Positions 45,284 to 57,134 of a stretch of 64,000 nt of DNA are shown piece after piece. Position 1 is the first letter of the stretch, and each line of letters starts with the position of its first letter. Source of the DNA: Nematostella vectensis (lineage: Eukaryota > Cnidaria > Anthozoa > Actiniaria > Edwardsiidae); assembly GCF_932526225.1 (NCBI RefSeq), contig NC_064034.1, positions 20,458,927 through 20,522,926 on the forward strand. The letters run 5' to 3'. A program made the position numbers and the translations under genes. The notes below the pieces were generated by a model. That model saw only the letters and a list, made by a program, of their open reading frames with translations. It searched no databases and had not been told where the DNA came from.

Positions 45284-45630
45284 TCGGATATTATCAGTCT
45301 TGTCCACAAACTAAACCAGGGAAGGGATTTGAATACATTAGGTAAATGTGGGGTCGATGATTAAAATTGGTCATAATTTAGTACCAAGCCAATGAATAAC
45401 TCATTATAGACTATCAGGCTATTTTCTACTTATTGACCCAGGTCAATAACTACTTAAGGCTACTTATAAACCTGGGTAAACAAGTAGATAATAGCCTGTT
45501 AGTCTATATGAATTATCCATTGGCTTTTTACTTCATTATGACCAATTCAATTCTATTCATCGACCCCACATTTCCCTAGTGAATTAAAATCCCTTCCCTG
45601 CTTTTAGTTTGTGGACAAGATAATATCCGA
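45284..45630. repeat. Foldback (hairpin) element, about 350 bp
   Basis: The left arm (tcggatattatcagtcttgt, ccacaaactaaaccagggaa, gggattt, ..., aatgtggggtcgatgatt, ..., accaagccaatgaataactc) is repeated inverted on the right (..., cattggctttttacttcatt, ..., tcgaccccacatttccctag, ..., aaatcccttccctg, ..., ttgtggacaagataatatcc). Arms of roughly 155 bp flank a centre that is itself partly self-complementary (gacccaggtcaataa with acctgggtaaac). This is typical of a MITE or foldback transposon. Confidence 0.85.
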
Positions 45631-45855
45631 GTTAATTCCCTATGAATAACAATGGAAACCGTGTGAACTGTAAACTTAACCTGTATAATTACCAAAGAAA
45701 ATAAGTTAAACATTTCTTTGTTGTCTGTTTAATTTTGCCTCAAACATTAATTTATGTCCTATTCCATACCAACCCACTGATGGAATTTTACTGAGGAAAG
45801 CTCCACCCCTTTGATGGCAAATTGTAAAGTTGTCAGTTGTTCCTAACATGACTAT

Positions 45856-46584
45856 CTATCTAACTATCCAGAGGGACTCCTCGAGCTCAGATATTGAGTT
45901 TAGATCTTCTCTTATAATATATTCTAACAAATCTGCTATAAAGAGCCCTACTCCCCCTACTGCAAACATAGAAGGTTGAGAAATATACCTGTATCCAGGT
46001 AAAGAGCAGTTTGATGTGATATCTCTCCCAATTGTGTGCCAGGTCTCAGATACCTCAATTATCTGAAAACAATGATTCAGCGTACTTAGCATATGCTGGA
46101 ACTTGTCAAAGTTCTTGGAAATACTTCTAATATTGCAGTGTAAAAGCGAGATAGATTTATTACTTAAACTGGAGAGCTCGAGCGAAGAATGAAACTCATG
46201 AGGTAAATAATAATTTGAATTGACATGACTAGGTATATTGAGGTCAAACTCAAAATCTCTAAGATTTGGTAAATTAGTAATGCTAGAAATTACATCTAGT
46301 TGAAGCAAGTTTGCGAGTTTGCGAACACGATCTAGTTCAGACGAACAATGGCAGGCCGTATTAGAATTAAATGACAGCTTCAGGAGCTCTTCAAAATCAA
46401 AATCATAAAATGCAAAGGTTTCTCTAAGACAAAGCGGGCAGAGCCAGAAATCGTTGGTGGCTGAGAGATAGTTGAAATGTTTTAGCGTCATATTTGAGCA
46501 TTTATAGTGACTCCATTGAGAACATAGGTCGCATTCAACGGCACGACTATTTCTATTTATTGTCATATGGCATTTAGTAGTCAT
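45856..46584 (-). pseudogene. CR1-like LINE fragment: PHD finger and truncated endonuclease
   Basis: The frame opens with a PHD-type zinc finger: CHMTINRNSRAVECDLCSQW, SHYKCSNM and NDFWLCPLC supply the C4HC3-style ligands (about residues 5-53). A linker of about 85 residues follows. The start of an APE endonuclease then reads ISLLHCNIRSISKNFDKFQH, EVSETWHT (the Glu block), and GYRYISQPSMFAVGGVGLFI. The frame ends in the middle of the endonuclease at 45,856, and no RT follows. PHD domains are known in CR1-type LINE proteins. The 2A/OTU segment just upstream at 46.8-47.0 kb is probably part of the same element. Confidence 0.8.
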
Positions 46585-46769
46585 TTAGCTAAATATACGA
46601 AAAGTTACTGCAAAATAAGGTTTATAAGTATAGTGTAATTGCTTATCTGGAGGACTGTTGTGGTGCCGCTTGCTCGATTCTGAGGTCTGCCAGATGCTGA
46701 AGGCTCTTGATCTGGATTGCCGGACTGTGCGGATGTTGTTCATTTGCCCAATCAAATTTCAGCTTGTAA

Positions 46770-47038
46770 GAGCTGCGTACTGACCCAATCTTTCTGGATT
46801 CTCTTGCAAATAAGAAATTCCAGCAGCTCGAATGCTTAAATGGTATTTTGGATCATTATATAATTGATGAGAAACAGTTCCAAAAACAGTCACCAGCACC
46901 ACCGACATCCAGTGGTCTCAACTCATGATGAAGACTATATTCCAATATTCTCATCGGCGATACTAAAGTGTGACTGTGTTTTTTAAGCATGGGCCCTGGA
47001 TTTGTTTCAACATCTCCAGACAACATAATATTCCTCAC
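46770..47038 (-). pseudogene. LINE-associated 2A peptide followed by OTU-like domain
   Basis: The ATG at 47,038 starts MRNIMLSGDVETNPGP. The segment GDVETNPGP (46,991-47,017) is a canonical 2A/CHYSEL motif (D-x-E-x-NPGP), which makes ribosomes skip the last Gly-Pro bond. Such motifs are known at the N-terminus of several APE-type LINE proteins. Thirty residues later RPLDVGGAGDCFW matches the OTU-protease active-site block (GDG-x-C), with Asp50 and Cys51. After a one-step frameshift the domain continues as VSHQLYNDPKYHLSIRAAGI and SYLQENPERLG. The frame is broken, so the copy is not functional. I infer one original element with 2A, OTU, PHD and endonuclease in that order. Confidence 0.7.
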
Positions 47039-47569
47039 AATATTGCCTCACAATATGTGCTGTATTTAGTGTAATTAATGTCAGAATTACTATTGTCAAA
47101 TGTGTATCATAAATTTAGTTTTTTCACCTTTTGTGAACAATTATATTTGGATGACATATGTCTCGGTTTGTTTCTATAATTACCCTTTACAATATGACAG
47201 AAATATCTGGTAAATAATGAATTGATTCTCTGCATAAAATTGGTTCAATAAGGCTTGAAGTCAGATACTAGATTGAACCAGCAAGATGATTTATGTACAG
47301 TTCTTCTTCTAGACGGTTCACTTTCACATGTCTACGCTTTTTTGGGTTCACAATTTTATGAATGAGGTACTGACATTAGAATTCATGGGAATATGCAAAG
47401 ACTAATTGTTGTATTTACTGCTCTTCCAGTTGTCAAATGAAGGTTTGTGTTTTTAACTACAACAGCTTTCAAAGCAGTTTGGCTATTAACACCAATTTGG
47501 GTAACTTTGTTGATTTTGTCAATGACAGCTTTTTTGTTTCCCTGCCGTAATAGGCATTGGGTTATACTG

Positions 47570-47875
47570 GGCTGTTTCATTAATCCCTGGTCCTACAGCT
47601 ATCAGACCGGTTTGTTCATGTGGCTGTTCTTTAATCCCAAGCCCTATATCAATCAGGCAGGGGTGTTAACGTAGCTGTTTTTAAATCCCAAGCCCTACAG
47701 CAATAAGGCAAGGGTGTTCATGTAGCTGTTTTTAATCCCAAGCCCTACAGCAATTAGACAGGGGTGTTAACGTAGCTGTTCTTTAATCCCAAGCCCTACA
47801 GCAATCAGGCAGGGGTGTTCATTTGGCTGTTCTTTAATCCCAAGCCCTACAGCAATCAGGCAGGGGTGTTCATAG
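47570..47875 (+). repeat. 52-bp minisatellite
   Basis: About six copies of a unit carrying ctgttctttaatcccaagcc, then ctacagcaatcaggcagggg and tgttcat. The first unit is the most diverged and the last two are almost identical. Confidence 0.95.
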
Positions 47876-49756
47876 CTTCCCCATAGGGGTTCATTTATCC
47901 TCATACGAGGCTCATTCAGTCCCAAATAGGGACGATCTGTAATTGGCAGCAGCATTCGGCTCGGGTACCGTACGGCTCGTCCAACACGTTTGCAGTTGGC
48001 AGCAAATATCGGTTTGAAAAACGAAGAAAACTCCCAAAACCTCTAAACTTAATAGCCAAATGCACACTTTAGAAGCTATGGTAAGCCATTCGAACATAAT
48101 AAATCAGGTTCATAGCGAAATATTTATCTGTTTGAGCGAAAAACCAGATTGATTCGTAAGGAAAGCCGCCATCTTGAATCATTGACAGAATGTGACATCG
48201 CGCCATAAACCTGAAATCGAGGCTTCGCTGATCATATTTGGTTGCTTCTATTGTTACTCACATCTCACATCGCACTCACTTACACACACGATAGCAATAT
48301 GTGGGACTACCATAGGTAGCCCACACAAAAATCATGGATGTTTGTTATTAGATGGAATATGGATTTTATACAGGAGATAACAGTAATGATGGTGTATATG
48401 AAAATGATTTTATTTATCAAAGATTTGTAGTTTTGTATGAATTAATATAGTAACAATGTATAACAATGTATCAAAGGGATTAGTATATATAAGGTGGTGA
48501 AGAATTTAGGATCAGGTATTGTAGGGTGTTGAAAGTTTTCAATCTATGTGTTACGTCTGTTACACTCTTTACCAATCTATAATCATGCTACTTCGTGTAT
48601 TACAAAGTGCAACCAAACAGCCACAGCGCCTCGGTCCATACCATTATTGCCTAACATTACCCATTGTTTCAAGGCACCCTGAAATTATACTGAGCACCGT
48701 CTGCTATAGTATTGACTGCATCAAATCAGTCATGATTTTTATTTCTGGATTTTTATTTCTAGAGAGCTATATATAATATCAACTTTTCTCTTATTTATTC
48801 AAGAAGCACATAAAATTGAGGAAGATTTTTCTGAAAAAAATCTTTGTAGATTCTTTAAAGTACTAAATAAATATAACAAGACTAAGCCTAATTAAGCAAG
48901 ATCTGGTTGTATGTCAAATAAACTACATTTGCGGTATTAGTTGTCTATCAAGTACAACCTACATAAGACAAAAAAAACTACTAATAGCGTTATTGTTCTG
49001 GGTATTCTTTAGGGGGATTGGGTGCAGATAATTTTTTTAATAGTAAAAGTTATAAGCCATGTATTTTTATGCATTTAGATAGGGTTGATTTTAGGGAGGT
49101 GGGATACCTGAAGCAAAATAAAAGTGTAGAATCCTGTTGTTATGTTCCTGAACTACTGAAGTTTGGTCTTTGTTGGGGTTGGGGGAGGGGGGGTTTGATG
49201 GGGACATACCCCTAGTTTAGAGTTGAAAAAATTTGCTGGCTCCGCTTTTAGGCAGTGCCTACATCTATATATGACACATTTTATCAACAGCTGAAACATG
49301 CTCTGGCTTGCATTTTAAAAAGAAAAATGGTTTCAGAATGAGCATCTACTGCAGCAACTTTAAAAAGACTGAGTATGTGTATTATTGGACAGCTATTCAT
49401 GTTTATTAGCTGAAATAGTGCAGAAAGACTGGGTCTGGCTTACCAACATTAGCACTTCTCTCGATTGCGAGTCGGATTGGGTCAGAGCATAAGAGGCGCT
49501 TACCATTCTCTGGTTTCTTGGTGAAACCACATTAACACGTGTGGTCGGTGTCAACGTTCACTGGAATGTAGCTTGTGTTTTTGTGTTTATACATATATGC
49601 ACATATGTGCTGATGGGCAATCCACTGCAAGATCTTTTATTCAGATGGCAGATCTGGGTAGCTGTGAAATACCAAAAGCTATGGACATGAGTGCATTGTT
49701 GAAAAATTGCCATGCATTATTTATGTTGTGTAGCTGCTCAGCGAGAGCTTTGGTGA
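47876..49756. other. Intergenic, nothing recognised
   Basis: AT-rich DNA with short G-runs near 49,160-49,190. The open frames show no known motifs. Confidence 0.5.
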
Positions 49757-50640
49757 TTAAGAAGCGCTTCGTTAAACCATTCAAGATGAAATGCAATACT
49801 TGAAAAAACGATTTTTCAATACTTTGTCTATAGACTAATATTTGTCTCCTCATTACAAAAATGTGTTTCTTTTTTAAATCGGACGAATATTAAATATTTT
49901 ATGGATTTTTTCTTATTTTTCTCGCCTTGACCCCGACAAACACTTCAAAATTTGAACCAAGTATCGCTACCTGCCGCTCGAAAAATAAACAGCGCAGAAA
50001 CACAACAACACCACAGGAGGCAACCAGGATATATGCTCTCAAGATTATTTCAATATCGGCTTAATCAAATTAACATAGAATATTTGACAGATTTTCTCAA
50101 ATATAGCCTCGCAACCATCATTTGGCACGATCGTTAAACCTACAAATTGAGGCCTCAAAAGTCGCGTCTGGTACATTGCTCTATCAAAAATGGTCATTTT
50201 TCCTGGAAAGACAGTCACCTACTTGTCTAGAATCTGAAATAAAATTTTGGGGATAATAAAATCCGGAGCGCTGAGAGCGCCAAGAAGATACAACACTTCA
50301 CAGGTAATTGACCTTTCAACTTGGGCTAACTGTGACTCCAACTGCTGAATAAGCAGGGAATTTTGGCTTTTGTCGACGCTCCCTCCTCAAAACAACGGTA
50401 AAAATAAATTTGAGGACCAATAAATATGTGTGTTAATACTTACATTCATCGTTGTGCAAGATGATTTAGGAAAAACACGTAATTGAATGCGTATTTGAAA
50501 ATCTTGTCACAATTCGTGACATAGATCAAAACAACAAATTTAGTGGTTGCAAATTTTTCTCACCTCAGCTTGGGAAAACTGTTGATAGACATCGTCTTTT
50601 ATCAATGCCTGTTCCTCTACAAACGCATAAACGCTTTTAA
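49757..50640 (+). repeat. Left long terminal inverted repeat
   Basis: It runs from TTAAgaagcgcttcgttaaa inward to ctctacaaacgcataaacgc. It contains a block (about 50,130-50,270) with less match to the other arm, explaining the length difference. Confidence 0.8.
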
Positions 50641-51019
50641 AGCAAAGAACTATCTCAACTAAGGTTGATTATTGTTGGAACAGCGCTTATTCATGTTGCC
50701 ACGTGACATACCACAGGAAAACCATAACGGCTTTATTCACATGGTGGGTAGGACTAGGGGACACATCGATTATTAACAAATTTGTTTCAGGTTAGGTATA
50801 TACCATTTTTTAATATTGTTTAGTGTTTGCAGTGAAATAGTACCCGAAGTATCCGAAATATATTAACAAAAACTGATAGCAAGGGATTCCAAAAACGGAA
50901 AACAAAATCACAATAGTTTGAAACCCCCAAAGGCCTGATTAGTTTTTGCTATAACATTTATCACCGGGGGAAACTGGCTGTACAGTACACAATCAGATCT
51001 ACATTGGGGAATCTGACTA

Positions 51020-51935
51020 GCGCTGTAAACGGGGATATGTGGCTCTGGCGCTGTTCATAGGGGTGCATAACTTGCTCTGACGCTATCCACGGGGGGATCT
51101 GGCTCTGGCATTACAGAAGGGGATCTCGCTCTGGTGCTGTCCACGGCAGATCTTCCTTTGGCGCTGTCCACGGGGAGATCTGGCTCTGGCGCTGTCCAAG
51201 GGAGATCTGGCGCTGTGTACAGGGGTATCTGGCTCTGGCATTGTCCACGGGGGGATCTGGCTCTGGCGCTGTTCACAGGGGTATCTGGCTCTGGCATTGT
51301 TCACAGCGGGGGGGTCTGGCTCTGGTGTTGTCCACATGGGGGGATCTGGCTCTGGCTCTGTGTACAGGGGTATCTGGCTCTGGCATTGTCCACGGGGGGA
51401 TCTGGCTCTGGCGCTGTACACAGGGGGATCTGGCTCTGGCGCTGTTCACAGGGGTATCTGGCTCTGGCATTGTTCACAGGGGGGGTCTGGCTCTGGTGTT
51501 GTCCACATGGGGGGATCTGGCTCTGGCGCTGTCCACATGGGGGGATCTGGCTCTGGCTCTTCTAATCAAGGAAATCTGGCTCTGGCGCTGTCCATGGGGG
51601 GATCTGGCTCTGGGGCTGTCCACAGGGGGATCTGGTTCTGTCTACAGGGGGATCTGAGTCTGGCGCTGTCTACGAGGGGATCTGGCTCTGGCGCTGTCCA
51701 CAGGGGGATCTGGCACTGGCACTGTCTACGGGGGGATCTGGCTCTTGCACTGTCCACAGGGGGATCTGGCCCTGGCGCTGTCTACGGGGAGATCTGGCTC
51801 TGGCGCAGTCCACAGGGGGATCTGGCTCTGGCGCTGTCTACGGGGGATCTGGCTCTGGCGCTGTCTACGGGGGATCTGGCTCTGGCGCTGTCTACGGGGG
51901 ATCTGGCTCTGGCGCTTCACAGTTGGAACTGGCTT
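51020..51935 (+). repeat. 27-30-bp minisatellite
   Basis: About 30-35 copies of ggggatctggctctggcgct followed by gtccacag or gtctacg. Units differ slightly, and higher-order blocks of four to five units repeat (for example at 51,190-51,330 and 51,360-51,500). Its open frames (GGSGSGAVHR-like) are by-products of the repeat. It lies just downstream of the transposon gene's stop. Confidence 0.95.
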
Positions 51936-51956
51936 TGGATTTGTTGCGATTGGGCA

Positions 51957-54900
51957 TTAGGAGGAGTGACAGGTACATTTCTTGAGTACATCACTAAGTA
52001 GGTCAATAAACAGAGCTTTCCGCCGAGTGCTTGGAGGTATATGGATGTCAAGCTGCTCACACACCTGACGAAGCATTACAACACTGAGCTGCTTCAACTT
52101 CCCTTCCACCATCATGTCGCATAGGTTAAAGTGGTCATAGGCGATGGGATGCTGAAGCGCGACTTCTCTTATCCCTAGGGTTCTAGTACTTGCATTTGTG
52201 TGCTCTTCTAACGCCGCCTCCTCATCATCACTGTCTACGGACTGGCGTTGTCGGTTCTTCAGAGCCTTTCTGGAAAAGTAAGACGTTATTTGCTGAGGCG
52301 TTAAAAATTCTTCAGGATTGAACAAGCGCCCGCCGTCTGAATTTTTTGCGTAGCGCATGTTGCACGCAACCGCGGAGGCATCAGCTTTGTTACCAGTCTG
52401 CTGCCCAATGGAAAACATGTCATCTAGATATTTTTTCTGACGCTTTGAAAAGCGCTTGGTCTTCTTGGTGGATTTCAGCGCCCATCCCATTTCGAGCTGG
52501 TGTGCAGCAGGGTCTTGCTGGTGGCCTGGTCTTGTCAGTGCTGTTGATGCTCCCTCCTGAAGACGACGAGTGTACCTGATCTTTGCCATGTCGAGCATTG
52601 TTGCTCTAGTGTCACGCACTTCACACTCCCCATAGGCTAGATGCCTTTCAAGAGAAGAAAGCGACATGAATGTCCGAACACATCCCTCATTTGTGCACTG
52701 AAATAGTGAAGAGGAAGAGGACGACTGTTGCGATGTATGGCTCTGAGTATTTGGTAAAGTCGTTGCTGTGAAGCCACCAGGGGAAAAGGTCTCCCCAAAT
52801 GACGTCTCAAATACAGTGGCTACGAAAGAGGAAATGGAAGTAAAATATATACAATTGCGAATAAAAGCAGAATATTCCTAACACTTGCACTTAACATAGG
52901 GTGACATTTATTTTATTTTATTTTTCGATCCATGCGGCGCATATTAGATGAAGATGGATAATAGTTGCACCGCTCATTTGAATAAGTATAGAAACCTATG
53001 CCCACCTTGCATGTCGTCAACAGGAAAGCCTTTACCTCGTCCCACATCGAAAGCTCTCCATGAATTGATGACGCTGGCTTGGTACTCAAAATTATTGAGA
53101 AAGCTGATTCCTTCCCACTTGGCTCTGAGAGATTGCTTGATGAGAGACGCATCCACTAGTGTTATACGGACCCCTTGAAGACCACCATATGACAGCATAG
53201 CATTCTTCAGCTGTTCAGGCGTCGTCACGTCGTGTCCTTCATTGATATACTTGCGAACATGCGCCTTTATGTGCGCCGCTTTCCTGTCGCACGGTCCCTT
53301 GCCTCCTTGTGGATCGCTGAAATCTGCACGTTCGGCCCTTATCCCAGTTCTTCTCTCCATGTCGGCGTATGCGGCTAGTGTGGCCGCACTGTGGTAACAG
53401 CCCGCGTTGTCCTGACGTAAGAATGCCTTTTTTTATTTCAGGGCACTTGCTCTTGATGGTACGCAGGACGTGTTCCACAATATGAACCACAGCAGAAGCA
53501 TCTTGATTGCAGTTCCTTGCGATGTGTACGAAGGTCTGAGTTTGGACCTCATCCCCGTTTTTCCTGGCCACCACACTTATATGCCAAGAAATTCCCCTCT
53601 TGGCAAACCAGTCCGTCTGGGACTCACGGTATTTTTTCGGGAGAAATTTCATTGCCCAGTCGTCTGTGATCAGTACTGAAGATTCGTCGAGATCTGCTAT
53701 TACTTTAATTCTTGCAGCATCCTGTCGATTGCTGCGAAGAAGATGAGCTTTCCACAGCTGAATGTCCTCTGCTGCCTTTCCACATCTATGGCGAAGGTCT
53801 ATTAGCTGATCCTCTATAAATGGAAGGATATCCTCTTCTAGGGAGACTTTGATCGCTGCTATTACATCGCTTAGATCTTCGCATTGGCGACAGGAAAAGT
53901 CGTGCTGATGGTCACAATCTTCGCGGAACAGTCTATCCCTGCTGTCACTCAGCGCCCATGTACTGCAGTGGTCGGCCACAGGCGATGAAGCGCTAACGTG
54001 AATCTGAAATGAATGCAATACAACGGCCTTCAGTTGTACATTGCAAAATCAATACAAAAGAGAGAACATGAGACTATAGATGCGACTTTTGTGGCACTGT
54101 TGTTTTGTATTTTTGTTTTTATTTTGTGTATTTTTTAATAGATATGTTAAAATGTTTAAATTTTATATTTTAGCAATAGAACGGAGCAGTTTTGATAATA
54201 GGATGGAATTATTTTCACACTGATTTAGGTCACTTTTTAATTGTAATAAATAAATATGTCACGCAAGTACTCTCTCACCACACCCCTCCCCCCACATACG
54301 CATGTTTTTATTTTTGCTCATTTGCTAAAAAAATTATTCCGTCTCGTTGTGTACTTTTCTTGTTCATTAAACGATGTGACGTCATTCATGAATTATCAGA
54401 GGACAGACGCATGCAAAGTATAATTTTCCATAGCCCTGGCTAAACAGGCAAACGTGTTTCGTACATAAATGCTTGATGAAAATGTTTTGAACTAGTTCAA
54501 ACATCGGGAAATGCGTGTTTAGCCAGGGCTTGTAATAAAAACAGGATGCAAATAGCGAATTTTGCCTTGTATTCTGACTTCAAATTCTGTTTGCTGGCCT
54601 TTAGTTGTTTTTGAAGATTTTGCGCAGTGCCCTGTTCAATCGCTCCGCAGTCTTGCAGCTCCTTGACGATATCGCACTGCTACCTTCAGCTGCAACATAA
54701 TCGAGTCCTTGAAGTGACTTACGCACGGTTGCACTACAAGCAGAAAGGATGGCTAGCATCGTTGTTCTCCCGGAATGCTTGAATCCACTTTCTTCACAGT
54801 AGCTCTGGTATTGGCGGACGATTCTTTCCCGTATCATATTTCTTATGACATTCGGTGTCTCGAGGATTTCGCCAGAAAACAGACAGAGGTGCTTTAAACC

Positions 54901-56743
54901 AAATGGCAGGTCCTGCACAATGTGAGGACTGGTGATAAAGTCCAGGAAGTGGTCCAGCTGCTTTTCTTCGATCATCACTCGCACCTGTTTGATAGCAGGT
55001 CTTGGTGCACCTCTGCCGAACTCTTTTTTATGTCGCCAGGCAGCCAAAAAGAGATATTCTGTAAGCCCTGGAATAAAGCTTTTTAGTCGCTTGAATGGTA
55101 CCAGATCAGCCATAACAGAAAGTATTTCTCGTCTGGTTTCCCATCCATTCGCCAGGTGATAGGCCTCGGCTAGCGCTGACAGGTACTTGCCATCTACCCC
55201 GTCGTCAATACCAAGCTCTTTCTCTACAAGTCTAGACGAGGCTAGAGCTCCCCAAAGCTGTGCCTCGTCACCAGGCATCATGACTCGCATAGAAGATACC
55301 ACGACATCTTTCGCCTGAACCACGTGACTCTTTCGGGTCCGCGCACTTGCCTCTCCCCAGGGTTTTCTTATCTTGTTTATGCGCGTCTCTACACCACAAG
55401 CTTCCAAAAAACTGTACAACTTTCCACGAGGTTCTGGTGGCATATTTGGAAGTGTTTCAGAGGACGCTGTGCTGCTACCACTTTCTCCAATAGGGACATA
55501 TAGGCTTTCTTCTGTTGATCCTTCTGCGTGATATCTGTAGATGTAATGGGCGTAATGTACTCGCGTGGTGTTTAGACAGGTTCCGGAAGTGTTTCGTCGC
55601 CTTTGGTTTCAGCAAGGGAAAGGTTTAGAAGTGTTTCGCACAATTCTACTACCTCATTCTTGGCATCCTAACAATAAAGCAAAGCAAAGTGTCTTACTGC
55701 GTGGTTCACCATTAAAGTTAAGTAAATATTGTCAAGAAACTGACATCTTTATCGAAGCTATAGTACTATTTTTTCTTCGGAAATCTAGACATGACTCTTA
55801 TTGTCCCCAACACGGCTCTCGGAAAGGGCTCGAAAATGAGCATTAACGGTAATGATTATAAACCGATTACGAACGCTGCCACCACAAGAAAAAAACATAC
55901 CTCCATGGCCGGCACTTGCGGTTGTTCTTTTACATTCTTGTCTAGTCGCTTTCGGCAACGAGTACAGATTACTGTAAAAATTATAATATTACCCATTAGG
56001 CACAATAGAAAAAGACGTACCCTAGGGCAGCCGGAACATATTTTTATTAGGAGATATCCCAATAAAAACACGAAATCACTTCACTAAAATGTTTTTTTTC
56101 CCGATGAATTGATAAGTCTAGAAACTCTGTTCCTACAGCCTTGTCGTTTTCTAGGTTTCTCCACTCTCCTCCTAAATCTCGCACTGTTTAAACAGGACAT
56201 ATCTCGTTTACCACATCTATGACTTCCGGTTCGATTGATAACGTGCGGTTAAGATAAAAATACTTCCTTACCTGAGCCAACAGGTACAAGGATGCCTGTG
56301 ACCGCGAACAGTTGCTTAGATTGTGCTAAGGTTATTCCACGTTCCCCTTTAGCGCGGCTCCGGTGTTCTGACCACGATAATGGGCAGCAGCAGTTCTTAC
56401 GATTACTGCGCCATCGGATACCATGTGAATCGCGATGGCTTGGACAGATAGTGACCTTGGTGTATTTTCCTTCAGGGTCGAACAAACCTGGACAGCAAAT
56501 CAAACTGTATGTTTTAAAAAGTGGTTATTCATAGTGCGTCAATGTTGAAATTGTTTTACCTGCACGGGCCAGAAGCAGCTTCGCTTCGTAATCTAGCGAA
56601 ACATCCATCACCCCCAAAGAACGGAGATGCTTCTTGATATCTTTAGTGCAGTTTGTGATATTCACGCACTGCACTATACCAGGGTTGTCTTGACTAGCGC
56701 CACACGTCCCGCCTACAAACTGAGAGTACGAGCAAAACGCCAT
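51957..56743 (-). pseudogene. Six-exon putative transposase of the long-TIR element
   Basis: Exons: 56,560-56,743 (MAFCSYSQFVGGTCGASQDN), 56,272-56,487 (KVTICPSHRDSHGIRWRSNR then KNCCCP), 55,901-55,971 (VICTRCRKRLDKN), 54,566-55,667, 53,006-54,003 and 51,957-52,819. Phases agree at every junction; exon 4 would use a GC donor. Exons 1-3 form Cys/His zinc-binding modules. Exon 4 is helical (QILSVMADLV-type EILSVMADLVPFKRLKSFIP, FITSPHIVQDLPFGLKHLCL). Exon 5 has ESSVLITDDWAMKFLPKKYR, WFAKRGISWHISVV, QDNAGCYHSAATLAAYAD and ADFSDPQGGKGPCDRKAAHI, which I read as a candidate DDD/E RNase-H core. Exon 6 has a C2H2 finger (FQCTNEGCVRTFMSLSSLER, HLAYGEC) and a SAP-like tail. Lesions: TAA plus frameshift in early exon 4, a frameshift near 54,672, and one in a 7-T run at 53,428-53,434. 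Similar cnidarian predicted proteins exist to my knowledge, without a family name I can give. Confidence 0.6.
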
Positions 56744-57134
56744 ATTCTTACTAAAACTGAGAAAAACGGGACAGCAAGAAGAGACCAGCGTATGAACACT
56801 CATAGAACGCATAAGTTTTAGCGGTACCTGGTACTGGTATGAAAAACTATCTGTTTATTGCCAACTGTCAATTTCCAAAACAAAAAAGGGGTAACTTCCG
56901 CCCCGCATTGGAATAAAATCCATAATCCGATAACTTCGATGGCGTACAATTTCAAACAATCCTTACGGTTGGACATTATCTATTTCATTCTATTCAAAAA
57001 TAAGTAAAAGGGTCAGATTATTTGGTTAGTTGCTCTTTCTGTTTTATCTTTTTTATGTGTGTTTAAGGAAACTTTCGGGATTCCTGTGTGCGTTGCCGGT
57101 CATAACCAAAACATTCCGAGATCGCAACCCGAAG

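Noticed and set aside
51134-52001. Long GSGSG-repeat open frames on the plus strand (up to 234 residues)
   Set aside because: They are products of the 27-30-bp minisatellite and exist in several frames at once. No start context, splice sites or non-repeat sequence supports a gene.
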